A stretch of 33,719 bases of DNA from NCBI GenBank assembly GCA_013140575.1, contig JABFSN010000056.1, forward strand, positions 1-33,719, written 5' to 3'. The position numbers were made by a program, and so were the translations under genes. Below are positions 9,842 through 17,817 of this stretch, one piece after another; the first letter of the stretch is position 1; the number at the start of each line of letters is the position of its first letter. The notes beneath the pieces were generated by a model. That model saw only the letters and a program-made list of their open reading frames with translations. It did not search any database and was not told where the DNA came from. This DNA comes from Phycisphaerales bacterium. Lineage in GTDB: Bacteria; Planctomycetota; Phycisphaerae; UBA1845.

Positions 9842-9896
9842 CCCCTCGCTCGCCGCGGCGACGGCGTCACGAGATGAACCGAGGCGCCGCACGGGG

Positions 9897-11270
9897 TCAA
9901 TCGAGGTCGGACTCCCCGGCCGAATCCGCGCGCCCACCGGCGGCCCGATAGGCCGATTGGAATCTCCGGGACGCGGGATCCAGTTCCACCGCCCGCTCGA
10001 ACTGCTCCAACGCTTCGGCGTCGCGGCCCATCAGTTCGTAGGTGCGCCCCAGCGAGTAGGCCGCCTTGGCGCTGGTGGGGTGCTCCTGAATTCGCAAAAG
10101 CCCGATGCGCAGGGCGATGTCGATGTGGAATTGCGCCTGGTGTTGATCTCCCAGCAGTTCATAGGTTCGCACCAGCGACCGATTCACCGACGCCGCTTCC
10201 GGATCGCGGTCGAGCTGTTTCAAATCCATCGCCAGCGCCAGGTGCAGGAGCCGGTCGCCTTCAGCGGCGTCGCCCGCGTCGCGATGGCACCGCGCGAGCT
10301 TCCGCAGGACCGATGCATCTCCCGGATTGGCCTGCCGCGCCCGTTCGAGAAGGGCGATCGCCATGTCCCATGCCCGGTACCGGGCATAGCGCGCCGCGAA
10401 CTTGTCGACGCCGTTGGCGATGCGGGTCTCGTTCCGTTCCCGCCCGTCCGGCGTGACGTGAATCGCCAGCGTGGTGTTGGCGGCAAGTGACAGCAGCAGG
10501 CACGCGCCGAACAGGCCGCGACCCGCCAGTTTCCCGGCCGCGCCCTGCGGCCAGCGGGAGGTTTCGGACGATAGCGCCCGCCGCCCGGCAAACGCGTACT
10601 GCATGGCCATCACGGCCAGCGCAGTTCCCACAAGGATCTCCGCGATTTCCCCCTCGTTGAATTGCAGCGGTCCCAGTTCGAGGCAGGCCGCGACGGTGAA
10701 GAACGGCCAGAGATAACCCGGCGGGACCGCCAGCCCCCGCGCTTCCGCCCATACCGCGATCCGAAACCGCGTGCGGTACGATAGCGGATAGAACAATCCG
10801 TACACCACGAGTGCGGCCGCCACTGCGTATTCCATCGCCGCCTTCAGCGACGTGCCGAACGGACCGGTCAGGAAATTATGGACGTTGGTTTCGCCCTGAA
10901 GATTGTGCTGGCGAAAGAATTCGGGAGAAGCGAACCCAAGAACGCGCTGCCCCCACGAAATCTCCTCCATGGCCACGTAAAAACACGCGACCGCCAGGAG
11001 GCCGAAAAACGGACGGTGCCGCCGGGAGGTGAACACCACCCGGAGCGACAACAGCATCGTCGCGACGTAAAGCCAGAACTGTATCCACTCCCCGAGGAGG
11101 TCTTCGTAAGTTGCCCAAATGTAGATCAGGGGATAGCGCAGCGCCGTGACCACGAACACGCCGGCAATGACCGTAAACAGGCCGTACGAGAACAGCGCCA
11201 GCGCCCGATCCGGTGAGGACGTGCGATTCACCCCGACATCCAACCCACCCATCGTCAATGCGGTCGTCAT
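9897..11270 (-). CDS. Membrane protein with EEISWGQR motif fused to C-terminal TPR repeats
   Basis: The product is 457 residues. The open frame reaches back to 11330, but the ATG at 11270 is chosen because an excellent ribosome-binding site lies just upstream (GGAGG at 11273-11277, AAGGAGG at 11276-11282). The N-terminal 290 residues contain about seven hydrophobic segments. Between them lie E-E-I-S-W-G-Q-R at 102-108 and N-L-Q-G-E-T-N-V-H-N near 123-132, a motif pair I recall from uncharacterised integral membrane proteins; its function is unknown. Residues about 300-450 form three to four tetratricopeptide repeats, for instance AAYSLGRTYELMGRDAEAL near the end, probably outside the membrane as a protein-binding tail. 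It lies downstream of the Cys-repeat gene on the same strand but a hairpin separates them. Confidence 0.85.
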   Translation of the reverse strand: MTTALTMGGLDVGVNRTSSPDRALALFSYGLFTVIAGVFVVTALRYPLIYIWATYEDLLGEWIQFWLYVATMLLSLRVVFTSRRHRPFFGLLAVACFYVAMEEISWGQRVLGFASPEFFRQHNLQGETNVHNFLTGPFGTSLKAAMEYAVAAALVVYGLFYPLSYRTRFRIAVWAEARGLAVPPGYLWPFFTVAACLELGPLQFNEGEIAEILVGTALAVMAMQYAFAGRRALSSETSRWPQGAAGKLAGRGLFGACLLLSLAANTTLAIHVTPDGRERNETRIANGVDKFAARYARYRAWDMAIALLERARQANPGDASVLRKLARCHRDAGDAAEGDRLLHLALAMDLKQLDRDPEAASVNRSLVRTYELLGDQHQAQFHIDIALRIGLLRIQEHPTSAKAAYSLGRTYELMGRDAEALEQFERAVELDPASRRFQSAYRAAGGRADSAGESDLD

Positions 11271-11272
11271 AC

Positions 11273-11282
11273 CCTCCTCCTT
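11273..11282 (-). promoter_or_regulatory. Ribosome-binding site for the 9897-11270 gene
   Basis: On the minus strand the sequence reads AAGGAGGAGGGT immediately before ATG at 11270. It contains two overlapping GGAGG cores with about 2 and 5 bases of spacing. This supports the internal start over the in-frame ATG at 11330, which lacks such a site. Confidence 0.75.
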
Positions 11283-11385
11283 GCATTCGAAGCCATCCAG
11301 CGATCGGTAGACGAGGTTCGTTTCGGCCATTACGCCCCATCAGTCCAGTGCTGCCGTGGTTCGGACTGGAAATGGACCAAGAAGA

Positions 11386-11415
11386 GAGAGGGGCCCGGAA
11401 ATCCGGACCCCTCTC
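11386..11415 (-). terminator. Hairpin, candidate terminator of the 11496-14270 gene
   Basis: Thirteen-base arms GAGAGGGGCCCGG and CCGGACCCCTCTC pair with a single mismatch around the four-base loop AAAT. The hairpin sits 80 bp beyond the stop codon of the minus-strand Cys-repeat gene and before the start of the next minus-strand gene. On the minus strand it is followed by TCTTCTT, a weak T-rich tail, so intrinsic termination is plausible but not certain. Confidence 0.6.
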
Positions 11416-11495
11416 GTTATTGGACTGTCATCCGCCGCCCCATCCGGAGTCAGACGCCATCGTCTAACAGCCCCCGGGGCGACGCGGCCAGGCGC

Positions 11496-14270
11496 CTACC
11501 AGCGATCGGAATCGCTGTCGGAATCGCCGCCCGAGTGGCCACTGCCGTCCACGAACTCGTAGAAGCAGTCGCCATCACCCGGCTTCGGCGCTTTGTGCCA
11601 GCACCAGCCCTTCTTGTGCCAGCCCCAATTGACGTTGTGCCAGTTGTTTCCGGCGCCATGGCCGTATTTGGGATGCGAATCGTGATCCGATCCGTCGCAC
11701 ACCAGGTCCACGATCTGTCCGTCGATTACGTCGACCAGATCGCAGCCGATGTCGATGATCGCGTGGGTCTCTTCGCAGTCACCCTCGGCGGTGAAGCTGA
11801 TCCGAATCTTCTCGCCGTCGCGACCTTCGGAATCGCTGTCCGAATCGCCGTGGTGATCATCGGAATCGCTGTCCGAATCACCGTGGCCGCCGCCGTTGCC
11901 GCCCCAGCCGCCGTTACCGCCATAGCCGCCCTTGGCCCACCAGTGACCGCCGTTCTTGCCCTTGCCGTCCGAATCGCTGTCGGAATCCGAGTCGTCATGA
12001 CCATCGGAATCGCTGTCCGAATCGGAGTCGCCATGACCGCCGCCGCCGTTGCCGACGAGGGCGCACAGATCGACCGTGCAGGTTTCGTCCCCCGCGGTCA
12101 CGATCAGCACCGCCTTCTTCGAACGGATCTTCAGCACGTCGCCGTCCGTGTCGGAATCGTCGTCGCCGTCCGAGCCGATCGGGCACAACGCACCGCCGTT
12201 GCGGCTCTCTCCGGCCACGACCTCGAACTTGCCGAACACCGAACCCACGCCGATTGGCTGCGAGCAGCTCGTGTGGATGGTCTGCTTCAGCGTTCCGTTC
12301 ACGTAGATGCTGATTTCGGTGCTCAACGTGCCCTTGTCGTCGGCGCCCATGAACGAGAACGTCCCGCCCGGCGCGACCATGCCCTCAAACACCTTTACCC
12401 ACGGTTTCTTCTGCTTGACCTTGATGGTTCCGGCATAGGACCCGTTGTACTTCAGCGTCAGCTTGGTGACCTTGCCGTCGCACTCGCCGCAGCCCGGCTC
12501 GACCACCACGACTTCCGCGTTGCACGTAACCACGCACTCGCCCTCGTCCATGCAGTCGGCCGAGCAGCCGTCTCCGTCGGCGTTGTTGCCGTCGTCGCAT
12601 TCCTCGCCGTCATCGACAATGCCGTCGCCGCAACACGGGGACGGCGCCTGCACGCATCCGTTCACCGGGTCGCATTCCGCGCGGTGGCAGTTGTCCACCG
12701 GCGCGCACGTGATCGGCGTCTGAATGCAGCCATCGTTCGGATCGCACACGACCGTGTGGCATGCGTCGGTCGGCGTGCAGGTGGTCGGCGTCTGCACGCA
12801 CCCGTTCGCCGGATCGCACGCCGCCGTGTGGCACGCATCGACCGGATTGCACGCGATAGGCGTCTCGACGCAACCATTCGTCGGATCGCAGGTGGCCGTG
12901 TTGCACGCGTCGCTGGGCGTGCATGTGATCGGCGTCTGTACGCATCCATTGACCGGATCGCATGTCGCCGTATGGCACGCATCGACCGGATTGCACGCGA
13001 TCGGCGTCTCGACGCAACCGTTCGCCGCATCACACGTCGCCGTGTGACAGGCGTCGCTCGGCGTGCACGTGGTGGGCGTCTGGGTGCAACCACTAACCGG
13101 GTCGCACGCCGCCGTGTGGCACGCGTCAACCGGATTGCAGGGAATCGGCGTCTGAACGCATTGGTTCAGACCGACGCACTGCGCGGTGTGGCAGGCGTCC
13201 TGCGGTGTGCACGGGAACGGGCTTTCCACGCAGCCCAGCACCGGATCGCACGTCGCAATGCGACAGGGATTGGTCGCCCGACACACGATCGGCGTCTGAA
13301 CGCAGCCGTCGACATCGTCGCAACTGGCCGTGTGGCACGCGTCCGACGGTTCACAGGGGTCCGTGCATGTCACGGGAATGCGAATCGCGCCCAGAATCCA
13401 CAGGATCGAATCCGAACTCGGGAATTCCGGCGGCGACACCAGCCGCACCGTCGTCGAGCCGATGCCTGCGGGAATGTTGAATGGGAAGACGGCCGTATCG
13501 AACGTCTCGCCATCCGCGCTCACCAGTTGATCGTTGATGTTCGCGTTGTTGCTGATGGTGATCCGGTCGCGCCGGGCCACGTCATTGTCCCCGGAAAAGA
13601 CGTACAAATCGCCGACCCGGGCGCTCGTCGTGGCGACGTACGGATACGTCACCGGTACGGTTACCTTGGCCGCCGCCAGCTGGTCGTTGTGCCAGGCGAA
13701 ATCCAGACCGTCGGCCGCCAGCACACGGAACTCGCCGGTTTCGGTCGGGTCGGTGTAGACCACGAACAACCCGGCGCCGTTCAGAATCGCGATGTTGTTG
13801 GCCAGGTCGCCGTCTTCGATCGTGAACGTGTGCGTGCCCGCGCCCAGGTTGGTCACCTGATCGGCCACGATGTCGGTCACGTCGGCCCGATAGCCGATGT
13901 TGTTCTTCCGGCCGCTGCCGGCCGAGATGTTCACTTCCGAGCCGATGTATTCACCGGTCAGGAATTCGCCGTTGAACAGCAGTTCCTGATCACGGTACGG
14001 CTCGTTGACCACGCAATTGCCGCCGCCGTCTTCTTCGCAGTCGATGTCACGCCCGACCCAATACAGATACGCCTTGATGACCGGCCCGCCGATATCGACG
14101 GTGATGTCCCGCGATCCAGCGCCCAGTCCCTCGAGTCCGATGCCGCCCTCGGCCACCGAAACGCCGGTGCCCTGGATATCCAGGTCCGGGTTGTTGACCA
14201 GGGTCGTCGCGTGCGCCGCGCCCGTCCCGATCAGAACCATCATTGCAGAACCCAATGCCTTCCGCTTCAT
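11496..14270 (-). CDS. Secreted Cys-repeat protein with Ser-Asp/Gly-rich C-terminal region
   Basis: The product is 924 residues. The frame is open back to 14570, but ATG 14270 has GGAGG at 14277-14281 and starts a clear signal peptide (MKRKALGSAMMVLIGTGAAHA). Residues 25-300 are a beta-rich domain (KAYLYWVG, ELLFNGEF, YRADVTDIV, GAGLFVVY) resembling DUF3344-like surface domains. Residues 302-545 hold ten 24-residue Cys repeats. Residues 547-573 match the myxococcal Cys-rich/DUF4215 pattern (CGDGIVDDGEECDDGN). Residues about 595-690 begin CDGKVTKLTLKYNG, a beta domain I recall from other bacterial secreted proteins. Residues 746-819 alternate Ser-Asp runs with Gly, His and Trp, and the protein ends SDSDSDRW. 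There is no LPxTG or PEP-CTERM anchor. It is probably an extracellular structural or adhesive, perhaps calcium-binding, protein; the role is inferred. Confidence 0.9.
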   Translation of the reverse strand: MKRKALGSAMMVLIGTGAAHATTLVNNPDLDIQGTGVSVAEGGIGLEGLGAGSRDITVDIGGPVIKAYLYWVGRDIDCEEDGGGNCVVNEPYRDQELLFNGEFLTGEYIGSEVNISAGSGRKNNIGYRADVTDIVADQVTNLGAGTHTFTIEDGDLANNIAILNGAGLFVVYTDPTETGEFRVLAADGLDFAWHNDQLAAAKVTVPVTYPYVATTSARVGDLYVFSGDNDVARRDRITISNNANINDQLVSADGETFDTAVFPFNIPAGIGSTTVRLVSPPEFPSSDSILWILGAIRIPVTCTDPCEPSDACHTASCDDVDGCVQTPIVCRATNPCRIATCDPVLGCVESPFPCTPQDACHTAQCVGLNQCVQTPIPCNPVDACHTAACDPVSGCTQTPTTCTPSDACHTATCDAANGCVETPIACNPVDACHTATCDPVNGCVQTPITCTPSDACNTATCDPTNGCVETPIACNPVDACHTAACDPANGCVQTPTTCTPTDACHTVVCDPNDGCIQTPITCAPVDNCHRAECDPVNGCVQAPSPCCGDGIVDDGEECDDGNNADGDGCSADCMDEGECVVTCNAEVVVVEPGCGECDGKVTKLTLKYNGSYAGTIKVKQKKPWVKVFEGMVAPGGTFSFMGADDKGTLSTEISIYVNGTLKQTIHTSCSQPIGVGSVFGKFEVVAGESRNGGALCPIGSDGDDDSDTDGDVLKIRSKKAVLIVTAGDETCTVDLCALVGNGGGGHGDSDSDSDSDGHDDSDSDSDSDGKGKNGGHWWAKGGYGGNGGWGGNGGGHGDSDSDSDDHHGDSDSDSEGRDGEKIRISFTAEGDCEETHAIIDIGCDLVDVIDGQIVDLVCDGSDHDSHPKYGHGAGNNWHNVNWGWHKKGWCWHKAPKPGDGDCFYEFVDGSGHSGGDSDSDSDRW
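11814..12035 (-). repeat. Ser-Asp dipeptide and Gly/His/Trp low-complexity tract
   Basis: This stretch encodes residues 746-819 of the Cys-repeat protein: several runs of Ser-Asp separated by Gly-rich segments with His, Lys, Tyr and Trp (for example GGHWWAKGGYGGNGG). At DNA level a GAATCGCTGTC-like unit recurs on the plus strand. The tract is strongly acidic and presumably extended, like the Sdr stalks of staphylococcal surface proteins in composition only. Confidence 0.8.
12636..13367 (-). repeat. Ten tandem 72-bp coding repeats, alternating in two versions
   Basis: The units encode C-x-P-x-D-A-C-H-T-A-x-C-D-P-x-x-G-C-V-x-T-P-x-x, 24 residues with four Cys. In units 4 to 9 the opening alternates between C-N-P-V-D and C-T-P-S/T-D, so the higher-order period is 48 residues (144 bp). 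That suggests the block grew by duplicating pairs of units. Units 1-3 and 10 are the most diverged. Confidence 0.85.
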
Positions 14271-14599
14271 TTCCGTCCTCCAATTAGACTGTTGACCTAC
14301 CGTCTTGCATTCAACTTCCGCGTGTTCACGCTTCCGGGAGAATGGACCACCGGTGCGCTGACGGACTGTGCCGCCATGCCGATCGGTGAATGCGGTGCAG
14401 AGCGCCCTTTCGGACGTGCGAGTGTTCCCCCCGAGGCGTTTCAGCACTATAGGTGACGGGATTTGGAGGATTCCACGTCCGCAACCGCACCGCCGATGCG
14501 TCCCATCATGCGGGCAACGAGGCACGTGCAACGGCCGCTTTTTTCGGGGCCAACGCCATCGCCAAGACATTCCCCGCTCGAATCGTTATCCTCTCGCTG
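14271..14599. other. Divergent intergenic region
   Basis: This 329-bp region separates the divergent starts of the Cys-repeat gene (-) and the helicase gene (+), so both promoters should lie here. In-frame extensions of both genes run through it but encode no recognisable protein and overlap each other. I found no promoter pair with acceptable spacing and no strong inverted repeat. Confidence 0.5.
14277..14281 (-). promoter_or_regulatory. Ribosome-binding site for the 11496-14270 gene
   Basis: GGAGG on the minus strand, six bases before ATG at 14270. It fixes the start at the signal peptide rather than at the far upstream ATG at 14570. Confidence 0.75.
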
Positions 14600-16783
14600 A
14601 TGGACCGGTCCGACGTCTGCACCCGTTTTCTCGATGCCTTGGTGTTCGACCTGTACCCGTTTCAGGAGGAAGCGCTGCTCGCTTGGTTTGAATCCGATGG
14701 CGGCCTGCTCGTTTCCGCGCCCACCGGAATGGGCAAGACACTGATCGCCGAAGCCGCCCTGTTCGAGGCCTTGCACGGTGGCCAACGGCTTTATTACACC
14801 ACGCCGCTGATTGCCCTGACCGACCAGAAATTCCGCGAGTTTCAGGACCTGGCCGAACGCTGGGGATTCGCCCGCGACGACGTGGGTCTGATCACCGGAA
14901 ACCGCAAGATCAACCCGGAAGCCCGCATCCGCGTCGTCGTCGCCGAAATCCTGTTGAACCATTTATTGGCCGCCGACCAACGCTTCGACGACGTGGCCGC
15001 CGTGGTCATGGACGAATTCCATTATTTCAACGACCTCGAACGCGGCATCGTGTGGGAATTGTCGCTGGTCATGCTGCCGCCGCATGTTCGCTTGATGCTC
15101 CTGTCGGCCACCGTGGGCAACGCGGCCGATTTCATTCGCTGGCTGTCCGAACAACACGGCCGCAAGGTACGCCTGATTCAGACGCAGGAGCGGCGCATCC
15201 CGCTGGAATTCAACTGGGTCGGCGACAAGCTGCTGACCGAACATCTTCCCACGATGGTGAGCGACAACGACGGCGAAAACCGCGCCCCGGCGCTGGTGTT
15301 CTGTTTCAACCGCGACCAATGCTGGGAGGTAGCCGAACGGCTGAAGGGTCTGCCGCTGATCACCGCGGCCACTCGCGGACAGATCGAGGAGCGCATCAAT
15401 GCGGACGACTTCAAACTGGGCATCGGCCCGAAACTGCGGCAAATGCTGATCCGCGGCGTCGGCGTTCACCACGCCGGAGTCCTGCCCAAACACAAGATCA
15501 TCGTCGAAACCCTGTTCCTCGAAAAATTGATCCCGTTCGTGGTCTGCACGGAAACGCTGGCCGCGGGCATCAATCTGCCCGCCCGATCCGTGGTGTTGAG
15601 CACGCTGGTCAAGGGCAAACGCGGCGAGGAGAAGCTAATCGCCCCATCCGCCGCCCATCAGATGTTCGGGCGCGCCGGCCGGCCGCAGTTCGACACCCAC
15701 GGCTACGTCTACGTCCTGGCCCACGATGACGACGTAAAGATTGAAAAATGGCGAAGAAAATACGAGCAGATAGACCCCCATTCCAAGGACTTGGGCATCC
15801 TCCGTGCCCGCAAAGACCTGGAACGCAAACGTCCGTCGCGGCGCAAGACCGAAACCTACTGGACGCAGGGACAGTTTGAGTCACTCATCAAGGCCGGTCC
15901 GGCCAAGCTCGCCAGCCGTTCCATGATCCCCTATCAGGTGCTCGTGTTTCTGTTGAGCCGCACCGGCCGGCTGGCGGACATCCGCCAATCGCTGAGCAAA
16001 CGATTCAACACGCCCGATCGCATCGCCGGCTATCAGCAGCAACTCGAGCACATGATCGACAACCTGGCCACGTTTGGACACGTGACCCGGGCCGACGACG
16101 GCGACCACGTGGTCGTCAACGAAAGCGTGTTCAAACTGCTGACGTTCCGCAGCGTCGATCCGCTGTACGGCGCGTTTCTGGCCGGGCAACTGGTGTTCAG
16201 CAATTTCGAGGAGAAGCTCCAGGTGCTGGAAAGCGTGCTGCCCATGCCGCCGGCGTTGGAACGCCGCGTCGATCTGCCCGACATTGAACCCGGCCCACTC
16301 CAATTGAACGTGTTGCAACCGCGGCTGCTGCAAATGGGGTTGCTCGTCAACGACGAGGAATCAGGGCAACTCGTCGCCCCCGAGGCCGACCACGAAGTCG
16401 ATCATTGGGCCGCCGGTCCACGACGCACGTTAAGCCTGCCCGAAATGCTGAAGGCCCTGTTCGACGCCCGGCTGAAATCGCCGGAGGAACTGTTGATTCG
16501 GCCGAAATGGATCGCCGGGGGCGTCAACGATCACGACGGCGATTTCTACCGCTACGTGACCAACCGCGACCTGACCAAGGACGAAGGCCTGATCCTGCGG
16601 CACCTGCTGCGTTTGACCATCTTGTGCGGCGAGTTCGCCACGTTTTCCGGCGGCGATCCCGACTACCGGACCATCGCCGACCGCACCACGAAGGTCTGCA
16701 CCCAGGTAGACCCCCGGTACACCGACCGCTTCCTGACCGCGGAACAACAGGCCCCCGACCTCCTCGATATCCGTGCCTCGTGA
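14600..16783 (+). CDS. Ski2-like DExH-box helicase
   Basis: The product is 727 residues if translation starts at ATG 14600; an in-frame ATG at 14453 adds 49 residues that look non-coding, and neither start has a clear Shine-Dalgarno sequence. It is an ATP-dependent nucleic-acid helicase of superfamily 2. Motifs appear in order: Walker A SAPTGMGKT at 39-47, motif II DEFH at 138-141, motif III LSAT at 168-171, HHAGVLP near 290 (typical of Ski2/Mtr4/HelY/Hel308-type enzymes), CTETLAAGINLPA near 316, and motif VI QMFGRAGR at 354-361. The C-terminal 350 residues are the less conserved helical part. RNA or DNA as substrate cannot be decided from sequence alone. It stands alone on the plus strand, so there is no operon clue. 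Confidence 0.93.
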   Translation: MDRSDVCTRFLDALVFDLYPFQEEALLAWFESDGGLLVSAPTGMGKTLIAEAALFEALHGGQRLYYTTPLIALTDQKFREFQDLAERWGFARDDVGLITGNRKINPEARIRVVVAEILLNHLLAADQRFDDVAAVVMDEFHYFNDLERGIVWELSLVMLPPHVRLMLLSATVGNAADFIRWLSEQHGRKVRLIQTQERRIPLEFNWVGDKLLTEHLPTMVSDNDGENRAPALVFCFNRDQCWEVAERLKGLPLITAATRGQIEERINADDFKLGIGPKLRQMLIRGVGVHHAGVLPKHKIIVETLFLEKLIPFVVCTETLAAGINLPARSVVLSTLVKGKRGEEKLIAPSAAHQMFGRAGRPQFDTHGYVYVLAHDDDVKIEKWRRKYEQIDPHSKDLGILRARKDLERKRPSRRKTETYWTQGQFESLIKAGPAKLASRSMIPYQVLVFLLSRTGRLADIRQSLSKRFNTPDRIAGYQQQLEHMIDNLATFGHVTRADDGDHVVVNESVFKLLTFRSVDPLYGAFLAGQLVFSNFEEKLQVLESVLPMPPALERRVDLPDIEPGPLQLNVLQPRLLQMGLLVNDEESGQLVAPEADHEVDHWAAGPRRTLSLPEMLKALFDARLKSPEELLIRPKWIAGGVNDHDGDFYRYVTNRDLTKDEGLILRHLLRLTILCGEFATFSGGDPDYRTIADRTTKVCTQVDPRYTDRFLTAEQQAPDLLDIRAS

Positions 16784-17118
16784 TCCAGCTCGTTGTATTC
16801 GCCACCGAGACAGATCGAGATTAGCGTTACGAGGATCGATTCCGGCATCGCGGGAGCGGGCTTTACAGGACACTTGTGCGGGCGAATGATACCTGTGTGC
16901 CGCGCGGGGCGGGTGTGGTCGGGTGAACCGGTCAATCGGCGAACGCGGAAGGACACGCGGCGCCGTCGGGTCGTTGCCGGGGCATTGCGGCGTCAATCGG
17001 TACGATTGGTGTGACCATGAACCATGCCCGTCGTTCAGACGAAGCCCGGCGAGCGAACGATCGTAGTTCGCGCGCAGTCCCGGTTTCTCGATGTACCCTG
17101 CGATCGCGCCGCAAGTTG
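16784..17118. other. Intergenic region with no supported gene
   Basis: The 335 bp between the helicase stop and the signal-peptide start of the next gene contain only shadow open frames. An in-frame extension of the downstream gene to 17011 adds 36 Arg-rich residues without family resemblance. The promoter of the 17119-19139 gene pair should lie here. I saw no RNA gene or strong hairpin. Confidence 0.5.
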
Positions 17119-17817
17119 ATGGCAACTCCGTGGGCAGCTTCGGTTCGGGGTCGGTCCGTTCCGCGGGTGGCGTTGATCGCCGCCGTGTACTGTTCCGGCG
17201 CGGCGCGAGGCACGACAATTCTCCCATGCGCATTTCACGAGGTCTGCACACGATCCGACGTCGTTTTTCACGGTCGGGTTGAATCCGTGACCGGCGAACG
17301 GGACCGCGTCACGGGCTCGATTCACACCTGGACTTCGTTTGCAGTCATCGAATGGATCGCGGGGGAACCTGATCGGACGAGGTATGCGCTGCGCACGCTG
17401 GGCGGCGAGGTGGACGGCGAATCGGTTCGCGTGGCGGGCATGCCGCAATTCGAAGTGGGGGCCGAGTACGTCGTGTTCGTCCGCGAGGGCGCACGATTCA
17501 TTTGCCCGCTGGTCGGATGGCATCAAGGGTGTTTTCGAGTGGACCGGGAGACGGCGGCGCATGAACCAGCGCCGCGGTTGTCTGCGAAGTCGTCCGCGGT
17601 GATTCGCGACTATTACCACCAGGAAATCCTGGGTGTTCGCGACGGGCGTTTGTTGCGATCGAGCCCGAAAGATGAACCGAATGGACCGGGCGATATCCCC
17701 ATCGCCGGCGGGACGGGGAGCGAAGTGCGACCGTTGACGCCCGCCGCGTTCATCGCGGAGATCCGGTCCATTCGCGCGCGGACCGACGCGGCGCGGCGCT
17801 CGGGTTCCGAACCATGA
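17119..17817 (+). CDS. Small secreted protein coupled to a matrixin gene
   Basis: The product is 232 residues. The ATG at 17119 starts a signal peptide (MATPWAAS...VALIAAVYCSGAARG); an upstream in-frame ATG at 17011 is less likely. The mature part has S-D-V-V-F-H-G-R-V-E-S-V near 46-57, a TGSIHTWTSFAVIEWIAG strand pair, and G-M-P-Q-F-E-V-G-A-E-Y-V-V-F near 107-120. That layout recalls a family of small exported proteins often found beside matrixin-like proteases; an OB-fold like that of TIMP/netrin domains is possible but unproven. Its stop overlaps the start of the metalloprotease gene (ATGA), so the two are probably co-translated. A chaperone, inhibitor or partner of the protease is the simplest guess. 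Confidence 0.8.
   Translation: MATPWAASVRGRSVPRVALIAAVYCSGAARGTTILPCAFHEVCTRSDVVFHGRVESVTGERDRVTGSIHTWTSFAVIEWIAGEPDRTRYALRTLGGEVDGESVRVAGMPQFEVGAEYVVFVREGARFICPLVGWHQGCFRVDRETAAHEPAPRLSAKSSAVIRDYYHQEILGVRDGRLLRSSPKDEPNGPGDIPIAGGTGSEVRPLTPAAFIAEIRSIRARTDAARRSGSEP

Noticed and set aside
14281-14350. TTGAAT and TCTAAT as a promoter pair for the Cys-repeat gene
   Set aside because: The spacing is about 20 bases, longer than normal for a sigma-70-type promoter, and nothing else supports it.
11535-14456. A 973-codon open frame antisense to the Cys-repeat gene
   Set aside because: It lies entirely across a gene with a clear signal peptide, ribosome-binding site and known motifs. The translation is Arg/Val/Ala-rich without recognisable domains, as expected of a shadow frame in high-GC repetitive coding DNA.
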